Shown here: piece after piece, positions 35,418-44,263 of the stretch | Layout: the number at the start of each line of letters is the position of its first letter | How positions within the stretch are numbered: position 1 is the stretch's first letter | From: an uncultured Acidobacteriia bacterium | GTDB taxonomy: Bacteria > Acidobacteriota > Terriglobia > Bryobacterales > Bryobacteraceae | Length of the DNA stretch: 64,000 nt | Assembly (NCBI GenBank): GCA_903828455.1 | Contig: CAIKMJ010000027.1 | Coordinates: 124,001 to 188,000 of the forward strand | Direction of reading: 5' to 3' | Program-made: the position numbers and the translations under genes | Notes under the pieces: model-generated | Seen by the model: only the letters and a program-made list of their open reading frames with translations | The model's database searches: none | Told to the model about the DNA's origin: nothing

Positions 35418-36559
35418 TGCGCCCGCGCGCTGCCGTCGCCCACGGCGGCGGTCCCACGGCCGTCCTGAATGCCAGCCTCGCCGGTGTGATCGACGGTTGC
35501 CGCCATCGCATGGCTGCGCTGCTCGGTGCGCGCTTCGGGCTCGGCGGACTGCTCTCCGGCGACGTCACCGATCTTCTGCTCCTTCCGCCATCGGCGGTCG
35601 ATGCCGCGGCCCGTGAGCCCGGCTCGGCCATCGGATCGAGCCGCCGCGCCTTCGACGAGGCTGGCTACAATCTCCTGCTCGACGCTCTGCGCCGCCACCG
35701 CATTGACATCCTGTTCTACACCGGCGGCAATGGCTCCATGGATACCGCCCGTGAGATCGCCGCCCGCGCCCGCGCCGCCCGCTACGATCTGCAGGTGATC
35801 GGCATCCCGAAGACCATCGATAACGACCTGCTCGTCACTCACCGCACGCCCGGTTACGCTTCCACCGCGTACTTCTTCGCCTGCGCGGCGCGCGACATCG
35901 GGATGGACAACCGCTCGCTGCCTTCGCCGGTCTGTGTGCTCGAAACGCTGGGTCGCAACTCGGGCTGGATTACCGCGGCCACGTCGCTGGCGCGCCGCGA
36001 GCCCGACGCCGCGCCGCATCTCATCTATCTGCCGGAACGGCGCATCGCTCTTGATCGGATCGCCGCCGACGTGGAGCGCATCTATCGCCGCCTTGGGCGC
36101 GTCGTCATCGCGGTCTGCGAAGGCCAGCGCGACGAACACGGCCAGCCGTTCGGTGCCGAAGTGGATCGCGCCGGCAGCGCCGTGCATGCGCTGGCGTCGA
36201 ATCTCGGCCACACTCTCGCTCGGCGAATTACGCAGATGACCGGACTTCGCGCGCGCGCCGAAAAGCCCGGTTTGCTCGGCCGTTCGTGCGGCCCGTTTAC
36301 GCGGGAATCAGACCGTCGCGATGCTTACGAATGCGGCTTGGCTGCCGCGCGCGCCGCGCTGGCGGGAGAGACCGACGTGATGGTCGCGCTCCATGCCACG
36401 GCCGGTACGTTCCTGACGCCGCTCTCATCGGTGGCGCGTGCCGAGCGCACGTTGCCACTCGATTGGATTGCGCCCGATGGTAACGACGTGCTGTCGGCGT
36501 TCCGCGAATACGCCGCGCCGCTGATCGGCGAAGTCGGCGCTTACGAGCCGATGTTCTGA
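35414..36559 (+). CDS. 6-phosphofructokinase, mixed ATP/PPi-type residues
   Basis: A 381-residue PFKA-fold enzyme that converts fructose 6-phosphate to fructose 1,6-bisphosphate. GGGPTAVLNASLAGVI at residues 11-26 and IPKTIDNDLLVTHRTPGYAS at 131-150 resemble PPi-dependent enzymes. Lysine in PKTIDND (residue 133) is the PPi-type choice, whereas GGNGSMD (104-110) keeps the small glycine typical of ATP-type enzymes in place of the PPi-type aspartate. Catalytic aspartate in TIDND is present. VLETLGRNSGWITAA is the family F6P segment. AGAGGAAG precedes ATG 35414, which overlaps the debranching stop. Phosphoryl donor is uncertain. Confidence 0.88.
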   Translation: MMRPRAAVAHGGGPTAVLNASLAGVIDGCRHRMAALLGARFGLGGLLSGDVTDLLLLPPSAVDAAAREPGSAIGSSRRAFDEAGYNLLLDALRRHRIDILFYTGGNGSMDTAREIAARARAARYDLQVIGIPKTIDNDLLVTHRTPGYASTAYFFACAARDIGMDNRSLPSPVCVLETLGRNSGWITAATSLARREPDAAPHLIYLPERRIALDRIAADVERIYRRLGRVVIAVCEGQRDEHGQPFGAEVDRAGSAVHALASNLGHTLARRITQMTGLRARAEKPGLLGRSCGPFTRESDRRDAYECGLAAARAALAGETDVMVALHATAGTFLTPLSSVARAERTLPLDWIAPDGNDVLSAFREYAAPLIGEVGAYEPMF

Positions 36560-36567
36560 ACGGCGCC

Positions 36568-36603
36568 GCTTACTTCTTCGCTTACTTCTTGGCTTACTTT
36601 TTC
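36568..36603 (-). repeat. 12-bp tandem repeat copying the DUF4340 stop codon
   Basis: Plus-strand GCTTACTTCTTC at 36568, 36580 and 36592 (last with T substitutions). On the minus strand each unit has AAGTAAGC, so the TAA stop at 36596-36594 occurs three times. Confidence 0.88.
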
Positions 36604-37919
36604 GCGGTGTCGGGCTTCGGAGCCACGTACGGCTTGATCTCCGAAATCGCCTTCTGTAACTCATCGATCGACTTGGCGTCGATGATGTAGAGCGAAGCCT
36701 CTCCGTCACGTTGCGCCGCGTAAGCATCGCCTTCCTTCGCGATGGTCACTTTCTCGACCCGTCCGTTATCGGCGGAAAGCGAGTTGGATGTTACCGTCAG
36801 CGTCAGCACCGGCGCGCCGGGCGTTTTTTCGGCAAACTTCGTGGCACTCAGATCGCGCAGCTTATCGATGACCGCCTGCATGCTGGGCGCATCGAACTGC
36901 GCCGTGCCCACGGTCCACTTATCGCCGCTCCGCTGATACGCCTTGCCGGAGATTTCCACCTTCGAAGGATCGTTGAAGCCGAAATCGAACAGCTTCTTAT
37001 TGCGGAAGTCGTCGGCGGTCTTGGTCAGACCATCCATGGCGGCAGCGAGTTTGTAAGTGCCTTCCACCGCCGAACTCTTCGCATAGTAAGAGTTGTCTTT
37101 CGTCTTGTGGATCTCGATCGTCTGCGTGCCGGAGCTGTCGGTTACCGTCGCGGTCGCCACCTTTTCGGCCGCCGCGAAAGCTTTGGCAGTCGCTGCCGGA
37201 TCGTCATTCGCAAGATCCATCTTCGCGTCCTTCAGGGCGCGGATCAGGTCGTCGACCTGCAGTCCGTCGGCCCGAAACGCCTTCGGCTTCACCACGGACC
37301 ACTCGTTCAGCTTGTTCTTCGTGAATTCTGTTGTCGTGCCCTTCGCGGTCAGCGTTGCCGCCGTGAGCTTCTCCTGATCGAAGGTCAGCAGCCGCTTATC
37401 GCGTACATCGCCGAGTGACTTCGTCAGATTCGTCTTAGTGGCCGAAGCGATTGTATAAACCTTCGGCTCGCCGTCCAGCTTCACATAGGTTGCATTGCCC
37501 GCGGGATTATCCGCGCCGATCAGCAGCTTCTGGTTCTTGCCGCCCTTCAGCGTGATGCTGACTTCGAGGGCCGGCGTTGCCAGTCCGAAAGGATTCAGAT
37601 CGGTCGCATTCTCCTCGATCAGCCGGTCGGAGGTCAGATCCGCCATGGCATTTGCGATCGCGCTGACAGCATCCTGATCCGCCGGGTAATGCGCGGGCTT
37701 AGTAACTTCCCACTTATCCGCCGACTTATTCAGGACCACCGGTTCTTCACCCGACTTACCGAGCGAAAGACTTTCAATAGTTTTGACGTCGGCCGAGATA
37801 ATCTTCGGCGCGGCAGCCGCCTTCTTCGGGTCCTCCGGCGGGTGCTTCTTCGTATAGACGAGCAGCCCGCTCAGCACGGCCAGAACACAAACCGCTGCGA
37901 TCAATCCCCCTGGTTTCAT
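36594..37919 (-). CDS. DUF4340-domain protein of the Gld-type ABC operon
   Basis: A 441-residue protein with one N-terminal membrane anchor (LIAAVCVLAVLSGLLVYT, residues 4-21) and an extracytoplasmic domain of repeated beta units of the DUF4340 type: ISADVKTIESLSLGKSGEEP, LNKSADKWEVTKPAHYPAD and later KLNEWSVVKPKAFRADG repeat the same pattern. It follows the GldG-like gene by 7 nt on the same strand, the usual partner position for this domain. In bacteria without gliding, the role of the ABC/GldG/DUF4340 set is unknown. ATG 37919 was chosen since the open frame upstream overlaps GldG. Confidence 0.82.
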   Translation of the reverse strand: MKPGGLIAAVCVLAVLSGLLVYTKKHPPEDPKKAAAAPKIISADVKTIESLSLGKSGEEPVVLNKSADKWEVTKPAHYPADQDAVSAIANAMADLTSDRLIEENATDLNPFGLATPALEVSITLKGGKNQKLLIGADNPAGNATYVKLDGEPKVYTIASATKTNLTKSLGDVRDKRLLTFDQEKLTAATLTAKGTTTEFTKNKLNEWSVVKPKAFRADGLQVDDLIRALKDAKMDLANDDPAATAKAFAAAEKVATATVTDSSGTQTIEIHKTKDNSYYAKSSAVEGTYKLAAAMDGLTKTADDFRNKKLFDFGFNDPSKVEISGKAYQRSGDKWTVGTAQFDAPSMQAVIDKLRDLSATKFAEKTPGAPVLTLTVTSNSLSADNGRVEKVTIAKEGDAYAAQRDGEASLYIIDAKSIDELQKAISEIKPYVAPKPDTAKK

Positions 37920-37926
37920 GCCGCCG

Positions 37927-39279
37927 CTATCTCCGGTTCCACCAGACCAAAAGTCCCGACGTGATGACAATCAGCGGCAGGAAGATCAGGCTCGTGGCAA
38001 ATATCCAGCGCATGCCGTTGCCGGTGACATTCAGACGCCGGTCTTCGGGCGCTTTGGGACGGATGGAGATCAGGTCTTCATCCGACGTCAGCCAGTTCAT
38101 CACATTCAGCATCAGATCGCGGTTGCCGATGGGCGCGGCAAGAATGGAATTCGACATCCAGTTCGAACTGCCCACCACCACCACGCGGCCCTGACTGGCT
38201 CCGGTGCCGACTGTGGCCGCCGCTCCCAGCGCGAACGGTCCCTTGTCGGCCTTGCCGAGGTCCTCTTCTTTGATCGGCAGTTTCGGATTGGTCATGCCGA
38301 AGCTCTCCTGCGAACTCGAGAACAGCTTCTGCGCCGGGCTCCTGGCTTCCACGCTGCGCGCCAGCGGGAACACCGTTGCGATGTCTGACATCACGCGCAC
38401 AATCGGGTGCTGCTCGTAGCTGGCGGCCACGGGCGAAAGCTGCCCGAAGACGCGGCTCGCCGAACTCAGGTCGAGAATCACATCGCCCTTCGGTGTGATG
38501 CCCCACTCGGTGGCCAGCGCGGCCAGCTTCGGCGTATCGCCCATCTTCTGCTGCGGCAGATTGAGCAGCGGATCGAAATTCAGCACGACGCGCCCGCCCT
38601 CCTGCACAAACTTGCGGATGCCGTCGATCGCCGGATCCAGATAATCGCTCTTCGGACCGCCGACCACCAGCACGCTGCAGGCCTTCGGCACTTCGGGCTT
38701 CTCGATCAGCGAAATCGCCTGCGTCCGGTAGTTGCTCTTTTCGATCGCTTCCTTCGCGGAGGAGTAACCTTCGCGCTCCGTATCGGTGAGGCTGTGCTCG
38801 CCCGAACCGGTGACGAAACAAATCGTCTTCGAGCCGGTCTTGGAGGCGCGGATCAGCGCGCCGGTGAGTTCTTCTTCGGTGAGCGCCTTGGCGGTTTCCT
38901 TCTTCTGGCCGTTATCGATGATGATGTCGCCGATATTGCGTGCGCCTTCGACGCGCGCCACATCCGGCTTCTTATCGGGATCGACGTAATTGATTTTGAT
39001 CTTCGACGACAGGTTCTTATAGCGGTCGAGCATGTCGCGCGCGCTTTCGAAACTGTCGCTCTTGTTGAAGTAATAAACGTTGACGTCGCTCTTCAGATTC
39101 TTCGCGACCTTCATCGTCTCGTCCGACAGCGTGAACTGCTTGTTGGCAGTTACGTCGACGGTCTTGTTGTATTGACTGGAGAGCCAGTTAGCCGCTCCAA
39201 CCACCGCGAGGATAACGATGAGATAGACGGTGACGAATACACCGTACTTGGTTCTGCGTGCCTGCATCAGGTCAGCCAT
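37927..39279 (-). CDS. GldG-like ABC transporter auxiliary protein
   Basis: A 450-residue protein with transmembrane helices at each end (YGVFVTVYLIVILAVVGAANW near residue 12-32; WIFATSLIFLPLIVITSGLLVWW at the C-terminus). Between them lies the ABC_transp_aux (GldG-type, ThuA-like) domain: DVTANKQFTLSDETMKVAKNL, INYVDPDKKPDVARVEG, TICFVTGSGEHSLTDTEREG and LVVGGPKSDYLDPAIDGI. It presumably sits beside the permease and works periplasmically. The ATG shares its first base with the permease TAA (39279), so translation is coupled. Confidence 0.85.
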   Translation of the reverse strand: MADLMQARRTKYGVFVTVYLIVILAVVGAANWLSSQYNKTVDVTANKQFTLSDETMKVAKNLKSDVNVYYFNKSDSFESARDMLDRYKNLSSKIKINYVDPDKKPDVARVEGARNIGDIIIDNGQKKETAKALTEEELTGALIRASKTGSKTICFVTGSGEHSLTDTEREGYSSAKEAIEKSNYRTQAISLIEKPEVPKACSVLVVGGPKSDYLDPAIDGIRKFVQEGGRVVLNFDPLLNLPQQKMGDTPKLAALATEWGITPKGDVILDLSSASRVFGQLSPVAASYEQHPIVRVMSDIATVFPLARSVEARSPAQKLFSSSQESFGMTNPKLPIKEEDLGKADKGPFALGAAATVGTGASQGRVVVVGSSNWMSNSILAAPIGNRDLMLNVMNWLTSDEDLISIRPKAPEDRRLNVTGNGMRWIFATSLIFLPLIVITSGLLVWWNRR

Positions 39280-40046
39280 TACGCCCTCCACCTCATGGAA
39301 TCGAGCGACCGCGCGGTCAGAAACAGTCCGAGGAAGATCGCCGACGCGTAATACACCAGATCCTTGGTATCGATGATGCCTTTGGAGAAAGGTTCGAAGT
39401 GAGTCAGGATCGAGCAGTAAGCGATCGCCTGTGCCCACGGCGCTTCGTTATACGAACTTACCCAGCTCAGCACCCAGAGCAGCAGGCAAACAGTGAAGGT
39501 CGACGCGCCGGCGATGATCTGGTTTTTCGTGAGTGAGGAAAGAAACCCGCCGATTGCCAGCACCGTTCCGCCCTGCAGGATCAGGCCGAGGAAACCGGTG
39601 AGAATCGGGCGCCAGTCCGGCTTGCTCCAGATGAACAGGACTCCGACGTTGACCGCCGAAAGCGCCAGAATGCTGAGGTACATGCACATCGCGCCGAGCC
39701 ACTTGCCGAGAATAATCTCCCAGTCGCTGATCGGCGAAGTCATCAGCAGTTCGATGGTGCCCGAACGCTTCTCTTCGGCGAAGAGCCGCATGGAGATCAG
39801 CGGAATCAGGAACAGACCGACGACGCTGGCGTTGCCGAGCAGCGGCGCGATCACGAAGTCGTTGACGCTCATCGGCTGCGCCTGCCCGCTCATCTGGGCG
39901 CGCATGCCGGCCATCACGAAGTACGCGGTGGCGCTGTAGAAAAAGAAGCCGAAGATCAGGCCGAACAGGCCCATCAGCAGATAGGCCACCGGCGAGGTGA
40001 AGTACGCCCTGAGCTCCTTGCCGCAAATAGTGAACACATTTCTCAT
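39279..40046 (-). CDS. ABC-2 type permease (GldF-like)
   Basis: A 255-residue inner-membrane protein with about six helices. It opens with MRNVFTICGKELRAYFTSPVAYLLMGLFGLIFGFFF, the standard GldF/NosY-type start. Other diagnostic segments are LIPLISMRLFAEEKRSGTIELLMTSPISDWEIILGKWLGA, which contains the ABC-2 EEK/R-GT coupling-helix motif, and LSWVSSY near the end. It forms the channel with the ATPase encoded immediately upstream (4-nt overlap at 40043-40046). Confidence 0.9.
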   Translation of the reverse strand: MRNVFTICGKELRAYFTSPVAYLLMGLFGLIFGFFFYSATAYFVMAGMRAQMSGQAQPMSVNDFVIAPLLGNASVVGLFLIPLISMRLFAEEKRSGTIELLMTSPISDWEIILGKWLGAMCMYLSILALSAVNVGVLFIWSKPDWRPILTGFLGLILQGGTVLAIGGFLSSLTKNQIIAGASTFTVCLLLWVLSWVSSYNEAPWAQAIAYCSILTHFEPFSKGIIDTKDLVYYASAIFLGLFLTARSLDSMRWRA

Positions 40047-41011
40047 TTGGTTGCCACTTCTCCCTCAGGTTTCGGCTCTTCCGATTTCGTCAGCTCGAGG
40101 AAGATCTCTTCGAGCGATTCACCGGTGGCCCGCAGTTCGGTGAGATTCCAGCCCGACTGCACGACGGCGCGCGCCAGCTCCGGGCGCAGCGAATAATGTT
40201 CCAGACTCTGCACGTCGAAGGCGACCGTCCCTTCGCGGCTTTCGCGCGAGGCCACGCTGGCCACGCCCGCCACCTGTTCGAGGCGGCGCTTCACTTCGAG
40301 GCTTTCGGCGCCGGCCACTTCGATCAGCACGGTCTCGGCGGCCTTCTTGCGGTTGTGCAGGTTGGCCACCGAATCCACGGCCACGATGCTGCCCTTGTCG
40401 ATGATCACAACCTTGCTGCACGACTGCTCGACTTCCGAAAGAATATGCGTGCTGAGGATGATCGTGTGGTCGCCGGAAAGGCTGGCGATCAGCTGCCGCG
40501 CCTCGCGCTGCTGTTCGGGGTCGAGGCCGGAGGTGGGCTCATCGAGAATCAGCACCGGTGGATTGTGGATGATGGCCTGCGCAATGCCGACGCGCTGCCG
40601 GTAGCCCTTGGAAAGCTTGCTGATGAGCGTCCGCTTTCGGTCGTCGATGGAGGTCCGCTTGCAAACCTCGTCCACGCGCGCGGCGATTTCGCCCGCCGGG
40701 ATGCCCTTCAGTTTGGCGACAAAGGTCAGATAGGACGCCACATCCATTTCCGGATAAACCGGCGGGGTTTCCGGCAAATAGCCGATGCGCTTCTTGACTT
40801 CGAGCGACTGCTCGACGACATCGAAGCCGGCAATACTCGCCTTGCCCTCGGTGGGCGGGAGGAAGCAGGTGAGGACGCGCATCGTGGTGGTCTTCCCGGC
40901 GCCGTTCTTGCCGAGGAAGCCCACGATTTCGCCCTTGCCTGCTTCGAAGGAAATGTTGCGGACCGCGACATGGCGCGCGTATCGCTTGGTCAGCCCTTCG
41001 ACTTTAATCAT
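40043..41011 (-). CDS. ABC transporter ATPase (GldA-like)
   Basis: A 322-residue ATPase. Walker A GKNGAGKTT at about residues 34-42, Q-loop GYLPETPPVY, signature LSKGYRQRVGIAQAI, Walker B VLILDEPTSGLDPEQ, and H-loop ILSTHILSEVEQ. The C-terminal extension after residue 220 is typical for ATPases that energise ABC-2 exporters. First gene of the four-gene operon ATPase-permease-GldG-DUF4340. A TATAAA (41021-41016, minus strand) immediately precedes ATG, leaving essentially no leader. Confidence 0.92.
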   Translation of the reverse strand: MIKVEGLTKRYARHVAVRNISFEAGKGEIVGFLGKNGAGKTTTMRVLTCFLPPTEGKASIAGFDVVEQSLEVKKRIGYLPETPPVYPEMDVASYLTFVAKLKGIPAGEIAARVDEVCKRTSIDDRKRTLISKLSKGYRQRVGIAQAIIHNPPVLILDEPTSGLDPEQQREARQLIASLSGDHTIILSTHILSEVEQSCSKVVIIDKGSIVAVDSVANLHNRKKAAETVLIEVAGAESLEVKRRLEQVAGVASVASRESREGTVAFDVQSLEHYSLRPELARAVVQSGWNLTELRATGESLEEIFLELTKSEEPKPEGEVATK

Positions 41012-41190
41012 AAGTTTTATATTTGACGGACGACGCAGCCAGACGTTACGTGCCGTGCGCCATTCCGCGGAGATTTCTGTTCTTAGCGAAACTATGATAC
41101 CAGGGAATCGCGGCGGAGCGTCAAGTATCGTGTTTCGGGCCCCGGCGCGCGGTCCTGGCTGCGGCCATGCGGCTCCCGGTAAAGTAGGAC

Positions 41191-41946
41191 TTGGTCCCGG
41201 AACTCGTCAACCCCGCCCTTGCCACGCTTGTCGCCATTGTGGCGGCGATCGCAAGCATCGCGCTGCTGAGCCGCCGCGGCGCGGCCCGCACGCTGGTGCC
41301 GCTCGGTGGCGGCCTGCTCGCCGGAATCGCGGTCTTCGGGCTCATCCCGGAACTCGTGCGGGAACTCGGCGCCGCGCACGGCCTGCTGCTGGTGGTTGCC
41401 GGCTACGGCGCGCTGATGGCCTTCGACCGGCTGGTGCATCCCATCTGCCCTTCCTGCGCGCACGATCACGATCATGCCGGCTGCGCCACCACGCTGCACG
41501 GCTTCGCCGGACCGCTGCTGGCCGCGGCCTCGGTGCATGCCTTCCTCGATGGCTGGGGCCTCGTCACCGTGGGGCTGGCGGCGAAGGACCTGCCGGCTGC
41601 CGGCTCCGCGGTGACGGCCGCGGTCTTGCTGCACAAGGTGCCCGAAGGTCTGGCGCTCGGGACCATTGTGCGCGCCGCCGTCGGCAGACCGCTGCGCGCC
41701 GTCGCACTGGTTGCGCTGGCCGAGATGGCGACGGTTGCCGGCGGCGCGGTCGGGCTGTGGCTCACGCCGGCCGCCTGGGTCAACTATCCGTTAGCGCTGG
41801 CGGGCGGCACGTTCCTGTTCCTCGGGATTCATGCCATCCATGGCGACTGGAAGCGGCGCGGCGCCTCAACGGCGCTGATTCCGGCGCTGGCCGGCGCGGC
41901 GGGTGCGGCGCTGTTGCAGCAGGGCGTGCGGCTGGCATTACGGTAA
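41191..41946 (+). CDS. ZIP-family metal transporter
   Basis: A 251-residue membrane protein with about eight helices. Metal-site segments are SVHAFLDGWGL in helix 4 and LLHKVPEGLALGTIV in helix 5, matching the ZIP HxxxD/HxxPEG signatures for Zn2+ (also Fe2+/Mn2+) uptake. The cytoplasmic loop CPSCAHDHDHAGC, rich in Cys and His, is a likely metal sensor or chelator. The start is TTG 41191 with TAAAGT just before it; a downstream start is possible. The stop overlaps the following ATG (TAATG at 41944-41948). Confidence 0.82.
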   Translation: MVPELVNPALATLVAIVAAIASIALLSRRGAARTLVPLGGGLLAGIAVFGLIPELVRELGAAHGLLLVVAGYGALMAFDRLVHPICPSCAHDHDHAGCATTLHGFAGPLLAAASVHAFLDGWGLVTVGLAAKDLPAAGSAVTAAVLLHKVPEGLALGTIVRAAVGRPLRAVALVALAEMATVAGGAVGLWLTPAAWVNYPLALAGGTFLFLGIHAIHGDWKRRGASTALIPALAGAAGAALLQQGVRLALR

Positions 41947-43331
41947 TGTCGCCCGAGACCATGTCCACCGAGCTGGCCGATGCTTCCGGCTTTCGCGGAC
42001 AGGCCGAGCGGATCTGCCTGCCGGAGTCGGAAGCGGAGCTGGCGGCCATACTGCGTGAAGCGTCGCGCGCGCGGACGCCGGTCACCATCTGCGGCGCGCG
42101 CACCGGTTTGACGGGCGGCGGCATGCCCTCGTCGGGCTGGCTGATCTCGATGGACCGGTTCCGGCGGCTCGATGTCCACCCGGGCTTTGCCCTCTGCGGC
42201 GCGGGCGTGCTGCTGCGCCAGCTGCAGGCCGCGGCGGCGGCAGGCGGCCAGCTGTATCCGCCCGATCCCACCGAGACCAGCGCTTCCATCGGCGGCACCA
42301 TCGTCACCAACGCCAGCGGTTCGCGCAGCTTTCTCTACGGGCCCACGCGGCGTTACGTGCGCGCCCTGCGGGTGATGCTCATGAGTGGCGAGACGCTGGT
42401 ACTGCGGCGCGGCGAAAAAGCGCCGTTCGGGTTGCCGCTGTTGCCGCAGCCCGCCTCGACCAAGAACACGGCCGGTTACTTTCTGCCGGCCGATGCCGAT
42501 TTCCTCGATCTGTTCATCGGTTCGGAAGGCACGCTCGGCATTGTGACCGAAGCCGAACTGACGCTGCTGGCGGCGCCGAAGCAGCTTTGCAGCGGCGTGG
42601 TCTTCTTTGCATCTGACGACGCGGCCCTCGCTGCGGTGGACGCGTGGCGCGGCGTGTCGGGGCTGCGGATGCTCGAATATCTGGATGCCGCATCGCTCGC
42701 GCTGCTGCGGGCGAGGTTTCCGGAGATCCCGCGCGAGGCCGCCGCGGCGCTGCTGATCGAGCAGGAGACCGACGGCATTGCCGATCCCGCCGATGCCGCC
42801 GATCCCGAAGACCGGTGGCTCGAACGTCTCGAAGCCGCCGATGCTTTAGCCGACGCGTCCTGGTTCGCGATGGGCGCCGCCGACCGCGAGCGCTTTCGCC
42901 GCTTCCGCCATGCGCTGCCCGAAGCGGTGAACGGCCTGCTGCGTTCACGCGGGCTCATGAAGCTGGCCTCCGATTTCGCCGTCCCGGTGGCGCACAACCG
43001 CCAGATGCTCCGTCTCTACCGCGAGACGCTCGACCGCCGGATGCCGGGCCGCTACGTGATCTTCGGTCACATCGGCGACGCGCACCTTCATCTCAACCTC
43101 CTTCCCGCCGATGAGGCCGAGCGCGAGCAGGCGAAGGAGTTGCTCACCGGCTTTGCGCGCCAGGCGGTGGCCTTTGGCGGCACCGTCTCGGCCGAGCACG
43201 GGCTCGGTAAGCTGAAGCGGCATCTGTTGCCGCTGCAGTTCAGCGCCGCGCAGATCGAACAGATGAAGGCAGTGAAGCGGCGGCTCGATCCCGGCTGGCT
43301 GCTGGGACAAGGCACGCTGTTCCCCGAATAA
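41946..43331 (+). CDS. FAD-linked oxidase, GlcD/D-lactate dehydrogenase type
   Basis: A 461-residue flavoenzyme of the PCMH/VAO family. The FAD-binding domain has PVTICGARTGLTGGGMP (about residues 38-54), SASIGGTIVTNASGSRSF and IGSEGTLGIVTEAELTLL. The C-terminal FAD-oxidase domain ends with HIGDAHLHLNLLP and TVSAEHGLGKLKRHLL, where the histidines belong to the substrate/metal site of glycolate oxidase and D-lactate dehydrogenase. It oxidises a 2-hydroxy acid, possibly glycolate or D-lactate. No glcE/glcF partners lie near. ATG 41946 overlaps the ZIP stop, so the pair is coupled. Confidence 0.88.
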   Translation: MSPETMSTELADASGFRGQAERICLPESEAELAAILREASRARTPVTICGARTGLTGGGMPSSGWLISMDRFRRLDVHPGFALCGAGVLLRQLQAAAAAGGQLYPPDPTETSASIGGTIVTNASGSRSFLYGPTRRYVRALRVMLMSGETLVLRRGEKAPFGLPLLPQPASTKNTAGYFLPADADFLDLFIGSEGTLGIVTEAELTLLAAPKQLCSGVVFFASDDAALAAVDAWRGVSGLRMLEYLDAASLALLRARFPEIPREAAAALLIEQETDGIADPADAADPEDRWLERLEAADALADASWFAMGAADRERFRRFRHALPEAVNGLLRSRGLMKLASDFAVPVAHNRQMLRLYRETLDRRMPGRYVIFGHIGDAHLHLNLLPADEAEREQAKELLTGFARQAVAFGGTVSAEHGLGKLKRHLLPLQFSAAQIEQMKAVKRRLDPGWLLGQGTLFPE

Positions 43332-43347
43332 GCGCGGCGCCGGCGCG

Positions 43348-44085
43348 TCAGCGCATCAGCATTCCGCCGTTCACGTCCAGCACGTGACCGGTGATGTAGC
43401 CGGCCTCCTCGCTGGCGAGGAAGCGGACCGCGGCGGCGATGTCGTCGGCCGTGCCCATGCGGCCGAGCGGAATGGCCTGCATGACTTTTTCCTTCTGCTC
43501 GTCCTTCAGCGCGGCCGTCATATCGGTCTCGATGAAACCGGGCGCGACGGCGTTGACCGTCACGTTGCGCGAGGCCACCTCCAGCGCGAGCGACTTGGTC
43601 ACGCCGATGAGGCCCGCCTTCGACGCCGCGTAATTGGCCTGGCCCGCATTGCCCGATTCGCCGACCACCGACGTGATGCTGACGATGCGGCCCCAGCGCT
43701 CGCGGATCATACCCGGCAGCACCTGCTGGCAGGCGAAGAACGAGCCGGAGAGGTTGGTCCCGATGACGGCGTCCCAGTCGTCGCGCTTCATGCGCATGGC
43801 AAGGCCGTCGCGGGTGACGCCGGCGTTGTTGACCAGGATGTCGATGCGGCCGAACTCTTTCGCCACATGCGCGGTGGCTTCTTTGATGGAGTCCTGCGAG
43901 CTGAGATCGATAGCGGTGACGAAGGCCTCGGCGCCCAGCGCGCGGATCTCCGCCGCCACTTCTTCGAGTCTGTCGAGTTGCCGCGCGGCTACGGCGACGC
44001 GCGCTCCGGAACGCGCCAGCGCCAGTGCGCACGCGCGTCCAATTCCTCTGCTTGCGCCGGTTACCAGCGCTGTCCGGTGAGTCAT
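43348..44085 (-). CDS. fabG: 3-oxoacyl-ACP reductase (SDR family)
   Basis: A 245-residue short-chain dehydrogenase of FabG type. NADP-binding TGASRGIG is at residues 9-16, NNAGVTRDGLAMRM follows, catalytic serine and YxxxK appear in SITSVVGESGNAGQANYAASKAG, and the C-terminus GYITGHVLDVNGGMLM is diagnostic of FabG. It reduces 3-oxoacyl-ACP to 3-hydroxyacyl-ACP in fatty-acid elongation, although it is not in a fab operon here, so a dedicated or PHA-type role is possible. ATG 44085 is preceded by GGGAGA; TACCAT at 44103-44098 (minus) is a candidate -10. Confidence 0.9.
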   Translation of the reverse strand: MTHRTALVTGASRGIGRACALALARSGARVAVAARQLDRLEEVAAEIRALGAEAFVTAIDLSSQDSIKEATAHVAKEFGRIDILVNNAGVTRDGLAMRMKRDDWDAVIGTNLSGSFFACQQVLPGMIRERWGRIVSITSVVGESGNAGQANYAASKAGLIGVTKSLALEVASRNVTVNAVAPGFIETDMTAALKDEQKEKVMQAIPLGRMGTADDIAAAVRFLASEEAGYITGHVLDVNGGMLMR

Positions 44086-44263
44086 GATTTCTCCCGTATG
44101 GTAAAACACCGGGGCGCGGCGGAAACAGCGCGGCGCGCGGGGCTGCCGGTGCGGTGTTGGCTCGCGGCGCGCGCGACGCGGGTTGCCGGGGTGTCGTGGC
44201 GGTGCGGGAGCCGCGCGGCGCGGGTCCGGAGCAAACGCGGCGCGCGCGCGTTTGACGTGGCGG

